Below, piece by piece: positions 1-4,944 of a stretch of DNA of 64,000 nucleotides. The notes beneath the pieces are model-generated. The model worked only from the letters and a program-made list of their open reading frames with translations. It had not been told where the DNA came from and searched no databases. The translations under genes and the position numbers were made by a program. Origin of the DNA: Citrobacter sp. MGH106. Lineage in GTDB: Bacteria; Pseudomonadota; Gammaproteobacteria; Enterobacterales; Enterobacteriaceae. The stretch's first letter is position 1. Each line of letters begins with the position of its first letter. The DNA lies in contig NZ_KQ089822.1 of NCBI RefSeq assembly GCF_001037495.1, positions 2,777,403 through 2,841,402 of the forward strand, in the 5' to 3' direction.

Positions 1-4
1 AGAG

Positions 5-200
5 CCATGTCAGTAGCTGTTTGCACATGGATGGAGATAGAAAGGTATAGGTCGGAACAGGTAATACCCTGTCGACCATTACGCAGACAGGGATTGTTAG
101 ATCTCAGGTAACGTAGCTATCTTCAGATATGGTGTTGCAAAAACCTGTATGCAACGCATGTTTTAATATGATGTTTCATATGGAATGGTTGCTACCATTC
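5..200. other. Cluster of four short perfect stem-loops at the left edge
   Basis: Four perfect inverted repeats lie in a row: CCATGT/ACATGG (5-30), CCCTGTC/GACAGGG (67-92), GTTGCA/TGCAAC (134-155) and GAATGGT/ACCATTC (183-200). No convincing ORF covers this stretch. The last hairpin lies just past the stop codon of the minus-strand 46-residue ORF and may help end that transcript, although no T-run follows it on that strand. The group could be a structured RNA or a DNA recognition region. Its true left end is outside the window, so no function is assigned. Confidence 0.35.
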
Positions 201-207
201 AGATTTT

Positions 208-348
208 TCAATCATCTTCCAAAGCACTCACACCGCTTGCCGGGAAATTGGTTTTCATATTATTCGATATCTTCGGGACTAATGACTCTATTGTTTCTTC
301 GCTAACTTGGCTCAGTTCAGAAATCAATCTTCTGTATGTATTAATCAT
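208..348 (-). CDS. Small hypothetical protein, 46 aa, coupled to the upstream gene
   Basis: This short ORF begins with ATG directly after the TGA stop of the preceding minus-strand gene (TGA at 351-349, ATG at 348-346), so translational coupling is likely. The product starts MINTYRRLISELSQ and ends SALEDD. It looks helical in its first half and acidic at its end. I recognise no family. A small hairpin (183-200) lies just downstream. The contiguous stop/start arrangement argues for a real gene, but the short length leaves doubt. Confidence 0.4.
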   Translation of the reverse strand: MINTYRRLISELSQVSEETIESLVPKISNNMKTNFPASGVSALEDD

Positions 349-540
349 TCATTCCTGAACACACTCATTTGCTGATTCTGATAAGAAGAAATAGTCATAA
401 TCTTTGACATGGATATTATCACCATTTTGCAAAGTGAGTTTTATTCCTTGTTCATTCTCTTCAACATTTTTAACGATACAAGTTATAAATGGTATTTTTT
501 CATTTGTATGAAAGAGCGTAATGACCTTAATGTTGTTCAT
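349..540 (-). CDS. Small hypothetical protein, 63 aa
   Basis: The product begins MNNIKVITLFHTNEKIPF and alternates hydrophobic and polar residues through its middle, which suggests a small beta-rich fold; the C-terminal third is acidic. No family is recognised. A purine-rich AAGGA stretch lies upstream of the ATG, and a candidate promoter sits about 20-50 bp before the start. It forms a two-gene unit with the 46-residue ORF that follows without a gap. Composition is A+T-rich, as in the rest of the island. A toxin/antitoxin-like pair is possible by size and arrangement only; nothing in the sequence proves it. Confidence 0.5.
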   Translation of the reverse strand: MNNIKVITLFHTNEKIPFITCIVKNVEENEQGIKLTLQNGDNIHVKDYDYFFLSESANECVQE

Positions 541-559
541 CCTTTATTTTCCTTATTAT

Positions 560-589
560 TTAATACCATATAAAATTGGTGAAGATCAA
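560..589 (-). promoter_or_regulatory. Candidate promoter for the 63-aa/46-aa unit
   Basis: On the minus strand TTGATC (584-589) and TATTAA (560-565) are separated by 18 bp, a fair sigma-70 arrangement just upstream of the 63-residue gene. The assignment rests on sequence match alone in an A+T-rich background. Confidence 0.35.
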
Positions 590-880
590 ATTTAACTTTT
601 GTTAATTAACGCTTTACCTGTTTTTTTCTTATTCTTTTGAAAAGATATTTATCTTATGGGCTAAAGCTCATGTGCTGATGCACGGCTACGCCCTAACGCT
701 GTAAAAATATTTAACGTTTTAACAATGGTATGTGCAATGTCTGAGGGAAAAGCCAAAAGGATCAACATCTATTCTTTTATTCATGATTAAATATTTTTGA
801 TCCTATATTTCATAACAGCATTAGCACTAAAAAATATAGTATTTGCTCTTAACCGCATAGGAAAACTATATTCATAGAAG

Positions 881-1056
881 CAGCACTTAGTGATTGTTCA
901 AGACAATCACATTGCTGGAACAGGGCTTGCCCCTGTTAATGATGGATTTATCCATAAAGAATTGCGGCGTAGCCGCTATAACGTAGAGGAAAAACAATTG
1001 TATATTTACTAAAAAATCAGCAGCGCTTCGTGATTGTATAAAACAATCACTTGCTG
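881..1056. other. Row of five stem-loops, possible single-strand origin or structured RNA
   Basis: This part of an 875-bp gene-free stretch (541-1415) holds two near-copies of one long hairpin, each with CAGCA/TGCTG outer arms and GTGATTGT/ACAATCAC inner arms (881-917 and 1018-1056). Between them sit three perfect hairpins: AACAGGG/CCCTGTT (919-937), ATGGAT/ATCCAT (942-955) and GCGGC/GCCGC (964-976). The set lies upstream of the iterons and the rep-like gene. Such density suggests a functional folded single strand, for example a lagging-strand or primosome assembly site, or a non-coding RNA. Which of these applies is inference. Confidence 0.5.
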
Positions 1057-1194
1057 TCCATAACATCAAGTAAAAACAAAGCAGAAAAATAGACGGTGCC
1101 ATTTAACCGGCACACTCCCCGTTAAGGTTATTAAACATATTATAGTATTAAGGAGGCGTAACCTATTATATTTAAAAGAGATTTCACGAAAAAA

Positions 1195-1278
1195 GTTTCC
1201 TGTACGGAAATTTAAGTTTCTTCTGTGGAAACCGAAGTTTCCTGTACGGAAACCAAAGTTTCTTCTGTGGAAACTTTT
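1195..1278 (+). repeat. Four 21-bp iterons upstream of the rep-like gene
   Basis: Four direct repeats begin at 1195, 1216, 1237 and 1258. Each holds a 17-bp dyad followed by a 4-bp spacer, and two versions alternate: GTTTCCTGTACGGAAAY (units 1 and 3) and GTTTCTTCTGTGGAAAC (units 2 and 4). A 21-bp period is two DNA turns, so all sites face the same side of the helix. Position and spacing match iterons bound by a plasmid replication initiator. An operator array for autoregulation is the main alternative, and both may be true. Confidence 0.7.
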
Positions 1279-1355
1279 TTATAGTTAAAATTCCCATTAA
1301 GAAGTGAATGCTATTTCGCAAAAGTGTATTATTTTTCCTTTTTTCACATTTATTT

Positions 1356-1383
1356 TTGACAAAAGTATATCCTGCATTATATA
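1356..1383 (+). promoter_or_regulatory. Strong sigma-70 promoter of the rep-like gene
   Basis: TTGACA (1356-1361) is followed after 16 bp by TATATA (1378-1383). The start codon at 1416 lies about 25 bp beyond the expected transcript start, and the ribosome site AAGGA (1405-1409) falls in this short leader. The iterons end 77 bp upstream, which allows feedback by the gene product. Confidence 0.65.
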
Positions 1384-1415
1384 GAATAAACATAATAACA
1401 ACAAAAGGAAAACCG

Positions 1416-2117
1416 ATGAGCATTGATTACAATACAATAATGACCTCCAGCAGTGAAGAAGTGGAAGAATATATAAACAGAAATCATTTTACAGACAAAC
1501 AGAAACTGGAAATTTACAGTTTTTATAACAGAAACAGAAAAGATAAAATAATCGTAAATGTAAAAAAAGAGAGAAGTTCTGATATTCAACCGGGAATAGC
1601 CTATGTTCATGCTTTTCTTGATAATCTGGAAAAGCTCGGAAAACATATGTCTGGTGCAGAATACACAATAATGATCCGCTTATGTAAACTCATGCAGCAT
1701 GGAAACCTCATTGCCAGTATATCTCAGTCGGCACTCGCAGAAGAGCTTAATATGAGCAAATCTAACGTGTGTAAATGCTGGAATAAGCTAATAAATAAAG
1801 GCATTCTGGTCAAAGAAGGGAAGCATACCATGATAAATGCAAATCTCTTTCTGAAAGGCCAGTACAGGACATTAAATGCCACAAGGAAAGAATATGTTAA
1901 GAAGTCGCTGAGAACGACCAGTGAAGGTATAGAAGACGTATTCGTCACCGTTTATAAAGATACGGTACTTACAAATAACGCAGAAAAAATAATCGATAAA
2001 GAAGATGATAAACCTTTACTTTCTACTCCCGACGAAGATATTGACTGGGACTCTGTTTCAGAAGATGAAATTTTTGTTGATTATCCTGAAAATGTTGATC
2101 AAGAAGAAAGAATATAG
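1416..2117 (+). CDS. RepL-like winged-helix replication initiator or maintenance protein, 233 aa
   Basis: The protein resembles RepL-type plasmid replication proteins. Residues 78-150 carry the family pattern: an SGAEYTIMIRL helix, a helix-turn-helix (about 103-131, with ALAEELNMSKSNVCK and KLINKGILVKEG), then a wing with the typical HTMINANLFLKGQY ending. Residues 195-233 form a very acidic tail. I chose ATG 1416 because AAGGA lies six bases before it and the promoter lies just upstream; an in-frame start at 1308 would precede the promoter and add an odd hydrophobic stretch. Four iterons and a hairpin cluster lie upstream, as expected for an initiator beside its origin. The family call comes from recognised motifs; a DNA-binding regulator without replication activity is the alternative. 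Confidence 0.65.
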   Translation: MSIDYNTIMTSSSEEVEEYINRNHFTDKQKLEIYSFYNRNRKDKIIVNVKKERSSDIQPGIAYVHAFLDNLEKLGKHMSGAEYTIMIRLCKLMQHGNLIASISQSALAEELNMSKSNVCKCWNKLINKGILVKEGKHTMINANLFLKGQYRTLNATRKEYVKKSLRTTSEGIEDVFVTVYKDTVLTNNAEKIIDKEDDKPLLSTPDEDIDWDSVSEDEIFVDYPENVDQEERI

Positions 2118-2157
2118 TTTTTATCTGAATATTATCATTCTTATTTCTCGGTTATAT

Positions 2158-2217
2158 TTGACACTTACACTATATCTCGTAATATAAATATATCCACTAT
2201 TTTATTTACGAGATATA
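2158..2217 (+). promoter_or_regulatory. Promoter overlapped by a perfect 12-bp inverted repeat (operator)
   Basis: TTGACA (2158-2163) and TAATAT (2180-2185) are 16 bp apart. A perfect inverted repeat, TATATCTCGTAA (2171-2182) and TTACGAGATATA (2206-2217), covers the spacer and -10 edge with one arm and the leader up to one base before ATG 2219 with the other. This looks like an operator for a dimeric repressor or a leader hairpin that hides the start codon. The regulator is unknown; the RepL-like and AlpA-like proteins of the island are candidates. Confidence 0.55.
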
Positions 2218-2269
2218 TATGAGAAAAGTAAAGTTAGACAATGATGATTTAATTCAGTATCTGAACACC

Positions 2270-2347
2270 ATTAAAGCATTAAAGCATTAAAGCATTAAAG
2301 CATTAAAGCATTAAAGCATTAAAGCATTAAAGCATTAAAGCATTAAA
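2270..2347 (+). repeat. Octanucleotide tandem repeat, nine ATTAAAGC units plus a partial one
   Basis: Nine perfect ATTAAAGC units run from 2270 to 2341, followed by ATTAAA (2342-2347). The tract lies near the start of an ORF and shifts its frame. Tracts of this kind change length by slipped-strand mispairing. A second reading is a short iteron or A+T-rich unwinding array belonging to the nearby replication region, since it lies 150 bp past the rep-like gene. Confidence 0.9.
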
Positions 2348-2360
2348 ACAATATCCAACG

Positions 2361-2750
2361 ATGTCTGAATACAGAGAGGAATATCGCAGGCTAAGAACCG
2401 ATGGTTCACCGTTGAGTGAAGCAAAGAAATTTAAATCGGCGCATACCGAACTTCTGAGATTAGACAGGAAGAAAAAATCACTACTCGAAAAATTTATTGA
2501 AGAACTCACCCCTGTCAGTCACGCATCAGCCCTTGCATCAAGAAAGCTTGAAAAAGTACAGGAGTCCATTATCTACCGAAAGTCATTACTTGAGAAAAGC
2601 CCTGATGAACTCGTCGCTCTGGTCATAAAACAGCGCACAGAAGCGGCTCTTGAGTTCCAGCGTTCTGTTGAGCAAAGTCTCGAGCAACTTTCAGATATAT
2701 CTTCTGATTTTAATGCATCAGCAACAAAGCGCCGAAAATTTTCTATCTAA
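2361..2750 (+). CDS. Hypothetical helical protein, 129 aa (body of the interrupted gene)
   Basis: The product begins MSEYREEYRRLRTDGSPL and is rich in Lys, Glu, Leu and Ser. Residues 10-110 look like long amphipathic helices (for example ELLRLDRKKKSLLEKFIEEL), probably coiled coil, and the end ATKRRKFSI is basic. No family is recognised. ATG 2361 has no clear ribosome site, which supports the view that this is the body of a longer protein started at 2219. It may be made at low level by internal initiation. The gene ends at a bidirectional terminator-like repeat. Confidence 0.5.
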   Translation: MSEYREEYRRLRTDGSPLSEAKKFKSAHTELLRLDRKKKSLLEKFIEELTPVSHASALASRKLEKVQESIIYRKSLLEKSPDELVALVIKQRTEAALEFQRSVEQSLEQLSDISSDFNASATKRRKFSI

Positions 2751-2800
2751 AATAAAACCACCATACTGGCAGTATATTACCAATATGGTGGTTTTATTTT
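2749..2800. terminator. Bidirectional terminator between convergent genes
   Basis: A perfect 17-bp inverted repeat, AAAATAAAACCACCATA (2749-2765) and its complement (2784-2800), ends in A- and T-rich arms on both sides. It separates the plus-strand ORF (stop at 2750) from the minus-strand H-NST-like gene (stop at 2799) and can serve both. Confidence 0.8.
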
Positions 2801-3035
2801 ATAACTCATTGGGTGAAACCCGGTCACGCCCCATTTTCTCAAACAACTGTTGTAATCTCTTGGCTCTCATTTTCTGAGCCTTTTTCTCACCAATCTCCTG
2901 ATAGTATTCTTCCCGGCGCTCCGCGACAACTTGGCGGAACTTCTTCAAAAGCTGTTCCAGTGTTTTTATATCTGTCGTCGCAGCTTCAGCTTGGATTTTT
3001 TTATACATATACATTACGTGAAATTCATCAATCAT
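2799..3035 (-). CDS. H-NST-like truncated H-NS family protein, 78 aa
   Basis: The sequence matches the N-terminal oligomerisation domain of H-NS/StpA and nothing more. TLEQLLKKFRQVVAERREE corresponds to the H-NS segment TLEELMEKL..VVNERREE, and the final RLQQLFEKMGRDRVSPNEL corresponds to the helix ending GIDPNEL. The stop falls where the linker to the DNA-binding domain would begin. Known H-NST proteins of pathogenic E. coli islands have this build and antagonise host H-NS by forming mixed oligomers that bind DNA poorly; that role is inferred here. GGAGAG precedes the ATG at a good distance. It is the last gene of a minus-strand operon, and it could relieve H-NS silencing of the A+T-rich island or of host genes. 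Confidence 0.75.
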   Translation of the reverse strand: MIDEFHVMYMYKKIQAEAATTDIKTLEQLLKKFRQVVAERREEYYQEIGEKKAQKMRAKRLQQLFEKMGRDRVSPNEL

Positions 3036-3066
3036 ATTGGTTCTCTCCAGTTCATTATAGGATTAT

Positions 3067-3085
3067 TTCCCTCTGCACGAGGGAA
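3067..3085 (-). other. Intercistronic hairpin before the H-NST-like gene
   Basis: TTCCCTC (3067-3073) pairs perfectly with GAGGGAA (3079-3085) around a 5-nt loop. It lies 13-30 nt past the stop of the 121-residue gene and 30 nt before the next start. No T-run follows on the gene strand, so it looks more like an RNA processing or stability element than a terminator. Confidence 0.45.
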
Positions 3086-3097
3086 TACTGCCATTTT

Positions 3098-3463
3098 TCA
3101 ATACTGATTCACCGTCATTTTTAACTTCCAATAAATACGCTCATCAGCATCATCCGGTTTTATGTTTTTCAGTACAAGTTCAATAATATGCTCTTTATGC
3201 CAGTATAAAATCGTTTCCTTTAACTCATCCATATTGATCTCAGATACATCTTTGCCTCTTCCGCTTTTAACATAGTCTTCAACTTCACAGGCAATCAAAA
3301 CATCATAAAGTATCTCTGATAACACCTCCCCAGTTAAAATATTCATGGCTGTTTCAGACTGTTTTTCAGAGATGCCATAGATCGTTTCGCAATATCCCTG
3401 TAATACATTTGAAATAATGTTTATTGTCATTTTATTGCTTTCATTTAAAATAATCTCTTTCAT
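3098..3463 (-). CDS. Hypothetical acidic protein, 121 aa
   Basis: The product begins MKEIILNESNKMTINIISN. It is acidic and mainly helical by composition, with no signal peptide or membrane segment. AAGGA lies six bases before the ATG. It is one of four small unknown proteins encoded in a row on the minus strand, each with a clear ribosome site. Its central pattern (MNILTGEVLSEILYDVLI) loosely resembles segments of the next two upstream proteins, which hints at distant paralogy. No function can be read from the sequence. Confidence 0.6.
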   Translation of the reverse strand: MKEIILNESNKMTINIISNVLQGYCETIYGISEKQSETAMNILTGEVLSEILYDVLIACEVEDYVKSGRGKDVSEINMDELKETILYWHKEHIIELVLKNIKPDDADERIYWKLKMTVNQY

Positions 3464-3517
3464 ACTGATTCCTTTTATTAAGTTAAATATTAGATAAATA
3501 TCGAGAAGGTATTAACA

Positions 3518-3754
3518 CTATATATTAGATACTATTTTTATGATTACAGAACCATATTCCAGATCCATCTCATCATACAGTGTCTCATTTACATAACGAT
3601 TTAAATCATCTAACAAGGTCTTATCATTCATGATTTCTTCGACAGAGCTACCTCTTAATGCGATAAATATATCCAAGCTTTCTTGGATAAGACTCATCAC
3701 TTCAGGTGTTTTTTCACATAACATACTTACGATTACTGTCATATCATTCTTCAT
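3518..3754 (-). CDS. Hypothetical acidic protein, 78 aa
   Basis: The product begins MKNDMTVIVSMLCEKTPEV and contains an acidic second half (NDKTLLDDLNRYVNETLYDEMDLE). AAGGA lies seven bases before the ATG, and a GNRA-type hairpin (3780-3793) lies 25 nt upstream. It is predicted to be soluble and helical. No family is recognised. Its position inside the operon suggests co-expression with the AlpA-like and H-NST-like genes. Confidence 0.6.
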   Translation of the reverse strand: MKNDMTVIVSMLCEKTPEVMSLIQESLDIFIALRGSSVEEIMNDKTLLDDLNRYVNETLYDEMDLEYGSVIIKIVSNI

Positions 3755-3779
3755 CTGTTTTTCCTTTTGTTTATAGTTG

Positions 3780-3793
3780 GCCCCTTCCGGGGC
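3780..3793 (-). other. Intercistronic GNRA-loop hairpin
   Basis: Read on the gene strand this is GCCCC-GGAA-GGGGC: a perfect 5-bp G+C stem with a GGAA tetraloop of the GNRA class. It sits between the 98-aa and 78-aa genes in a strongly A+T-rich setting. No T-run follows, so it is not a standard terminator. Confidence 0.55.
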
Positions 3794-3804
3794 AAGATTA
3801 GTTC

Positions 3805-4101
3805 TTACTTTCTAAAGTTTTCTGAATACCCTACCAGCAGAGCTGCGACTTGTTCAAAGTTAACCTCATGAATATCACCGCAGTTTCCTTCTTGTGTGGT
3901 AAATCTCTCAAAGTTATTCTGAATATGGTCAATCACATAAATAATAAATGGACTCATAAAATCCGGATCATCCAGATAGTCATTGGCATCTCCATCACCA
4001 TTGACTTCCATAAACATATTCCAACTAGCGGAAAACGATCTACAAGCAAGATCATAAAACAGTTCTGTTGATTTATTTTCAATAATATTTTCTTTAGCCA
4101 T
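3805..4101 (-). CDS. Hypothetical acidic protein, 98 aa
   Basis: The product begins MAKENIIENKSTELFYDLACRS, followed by an Asp/Gly-rich stretch (EVNGDGDANDYLDDPDF) and a helical segment (FIIYVIDHIQNNFERF). The Asp-rich stretch recalls a metal-binding loop, but no known motif matches exactly. GAGGA lies seven bases before the ATG. No signal peptide or membrane helix is seen. It is flanked by two similar GNRA hairpins. Function unknown. Confidence 0.6.
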   Translation of the reverse strand: MAKENIIENKSTELFYDLACRSFSASWNMFMEVNGDGDANDYLDDPDFMSPFIIYVIDHIQNNFERFTTQEGNCGDIHEVNFEQVAALLVGYSENFRK

Positions 4102-4152
4102 GTTTATATCCTCATAATTAAATGCTTACTTTATTCATTTCGTTCTATATTA

Positions 4153-4166
4153 GCCCCTTGCGGGGC
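4153..4166 (-). other. Intercistronic GNRA-loop hairpin
   Basis: On the gene strand this reads GCCCC-GCAA-GGGGC, with the same stem as the hairpin at 3780-3793 but a different GNRA loop (GCAA instead of GGAA). It lies 20 nt after the stop of one gene and about 50 nt before the next start. A constant stem with a varied but GNRA-preserving loop suggests that RNA structure is what is kept. Confidence 0.55.
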
Positions 4167-4186
4167 CGAATAGATGATGCTATCGA

Positions 4187-4504
4187 TTATATATGTAAAA
4201 TATAGTGACTCATCACCTGATGTATCTGCCTCAGATTGACAAGCACTTCATCAAAATATACGTTTTTAATCGATGCTTTATATTTATGTTTTTTCAAGAA
4301 CTCATTAAAATCTTTCTTGCCGTTCTCTATTATTGATTTTAAAACACCTTCCATATAACCATCGTCTTCAAGGTTATGATAGAATCTTTCCTCCATATAC
4401 TCATGCATACACCGCAAATAGTAGTCATATTCTTCGCCACTTTTTAGAACAAAGTATTTTGTATCATCATTGCTAACATGTATTTCTATGTTTTGTACTT
4501 TCAT
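4187..4504 (-). CDS. Hypothetical protein, 105 aa
   Basis: Starting at ATG 4504, the product begins MKVQNIEIHVSNDDTKYFVL, then has an acidic, Tyr-rich middle and a basic stretch (DFNEFLKKHKYKASIK). I chose this start over one at 4591 because GAGGA lies seven bases before it and the longer version would overlap the AlpA-like gene. The AlpA-like stop is 19 bp upstream, so the two are likely co-transcribed. No family is recognised. Confidence 0.6.
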   Translation of the reverse strand: MKVQNIEIHVSNDDTKYFVLKSGEEYDYYLRCMHEYMEERFYHNLEDDGYMEGVLKSIIENGKKDFNEFLKKHKYKASIKNVYFDEVLVNLRQIHQVMSHYILHI

Positions 4505-4523
4505 TTTCGCTTCCTCTTTTATG

Positions 4524-4736
4524 TTATTTATTATTTCTGCGTGAATCGGAAATGGTATTTTCAATCCATGCATCAATCTCACTTTCCACAAAGGCTACAG
4601 ATCTTGCCCCTATGATTACCTTATCAGGGAATCGGCCTTCCTTAATAAGCTCATACATTGTGGTTCGACTGAATCCGACTCTTCTCAGAACTTCAGGAAC
4701 ACGGATTAATCTTTTTCCTGCGATTTCATTTCTCAT
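4524..4736 (-). CDS. AlpA-family DNA-binding regulator, 70 aa
   Basis: The protein has the AlpA/MerR-like helix-turn-helix layout: RVPEVLRRVGFSRTTMYELIKEG, then RFPDKVIIGARSVAF and ESEIDAWI. AlpA proteins are small activators carried by P4-like and other integrated elements, where they can switch on excision genes. AGAGGA sits eight bases before ATG 4736; an in-frame TTG at 4763 would add nine basic residues but would take in that ribosome site. It is the first gene of the minus-strand operon and is the natural candidate for its regulator. Confidence 0.8.
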   Translation of the reverse strand: MRNEIAGKRLIRVPEVLRRVGFSRTTMYELIKEGRFPDKVIIGARSVAFVESEIDAWIENTISDSRRNNK

Positions 4737-4889
4737 TTGTTTTTTCCTCTGTTGTTTCGACAAGAGCTATAGTAGGAAAAATTGAGATCACATGATGCAG
4801 ATATTGGAAAACAAGATTTTTTTAGAAATTGGCAGGGTGTGATTTTCGGGGAAATTGAAAATTTGTAGATTTCGCTGGTTTTGAAAAAT

Positions 4890-4917
4890 GAGGCGCTTGC
4901 TTAGCAAGCAGCCCCTC
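4890..4917 (-). terminator. Candidate terminator after the DUF6387-like gene
   Basis: An inverted repeat with arms GAGGCGCTTGCT and AGCAAGCAGCCCCTC (imperfect at the base) lies 28-55 bp past the stop of the minus-strand gene. On that strand it is followed by a short T-rich run, so it may end that transcript. Confidence 0.45.
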
Positions 4918-4944
4918 ACTAGATTGAGCAATGGACTACAGCCT

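Larger units (their letters stand above)
2219..2750 (+). pseudogene. Interrupted gene: N-terminus split from the body by an octamer repeat tract
   Basis: From ATG 2219 translation gives 23 codons (MRKVKLDNDDLIQY and so on), then stops at TAA 2288-2290 inside a tract of ATTAAAGC repeats. The downstream frame is open from 2331 and runs into the 129-residue ORF that starts at ATG 2361. With a single octamer the two parts would join in frame without a stop, reading NTIKALKQYPTMSEYREE across the join; with two, or with any number from three up, a TAA falls in the frame. The intact promoter and operator imply that the gene was once expressed as one protein of about 153 residues. The present state is a broken or switched-off form. 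Confidence 0.6.

Noticed and set aside
887..1102. Minus-strand 71-codon ORF over the hairpin row
   Set aside because: It lacks a ribosome site, its composition is odd, and the region is explained better by paired hairpins.
1195..1278. CRISPR array
   Set aside because: The 4-bp gaps between dyads are far too short to be spacers, and no cas gene is present.
1308..1415. Longer N-terminus for the RepL-like protein
   Set aside because: The promoter TTGACA-TATATA lies inside this stretch, so a start at 1308 would precede the transcript. ATG 1416 has a good ribosome site.
1184..1423. Minus-strand ORF with a four-fold FPYRKL/FPQKKL repeat
   Set aside because: The peptide repeat is only the 21-bp iterons read in frame (seven codons per unit). 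The ORF has no ribosome site and lies across the promoter of the rep-like gene.
2270..2347. CRISPR array
   Set aside because: Units are 8 bp, directly joined, without spacers. This is a simple tandem repeat.
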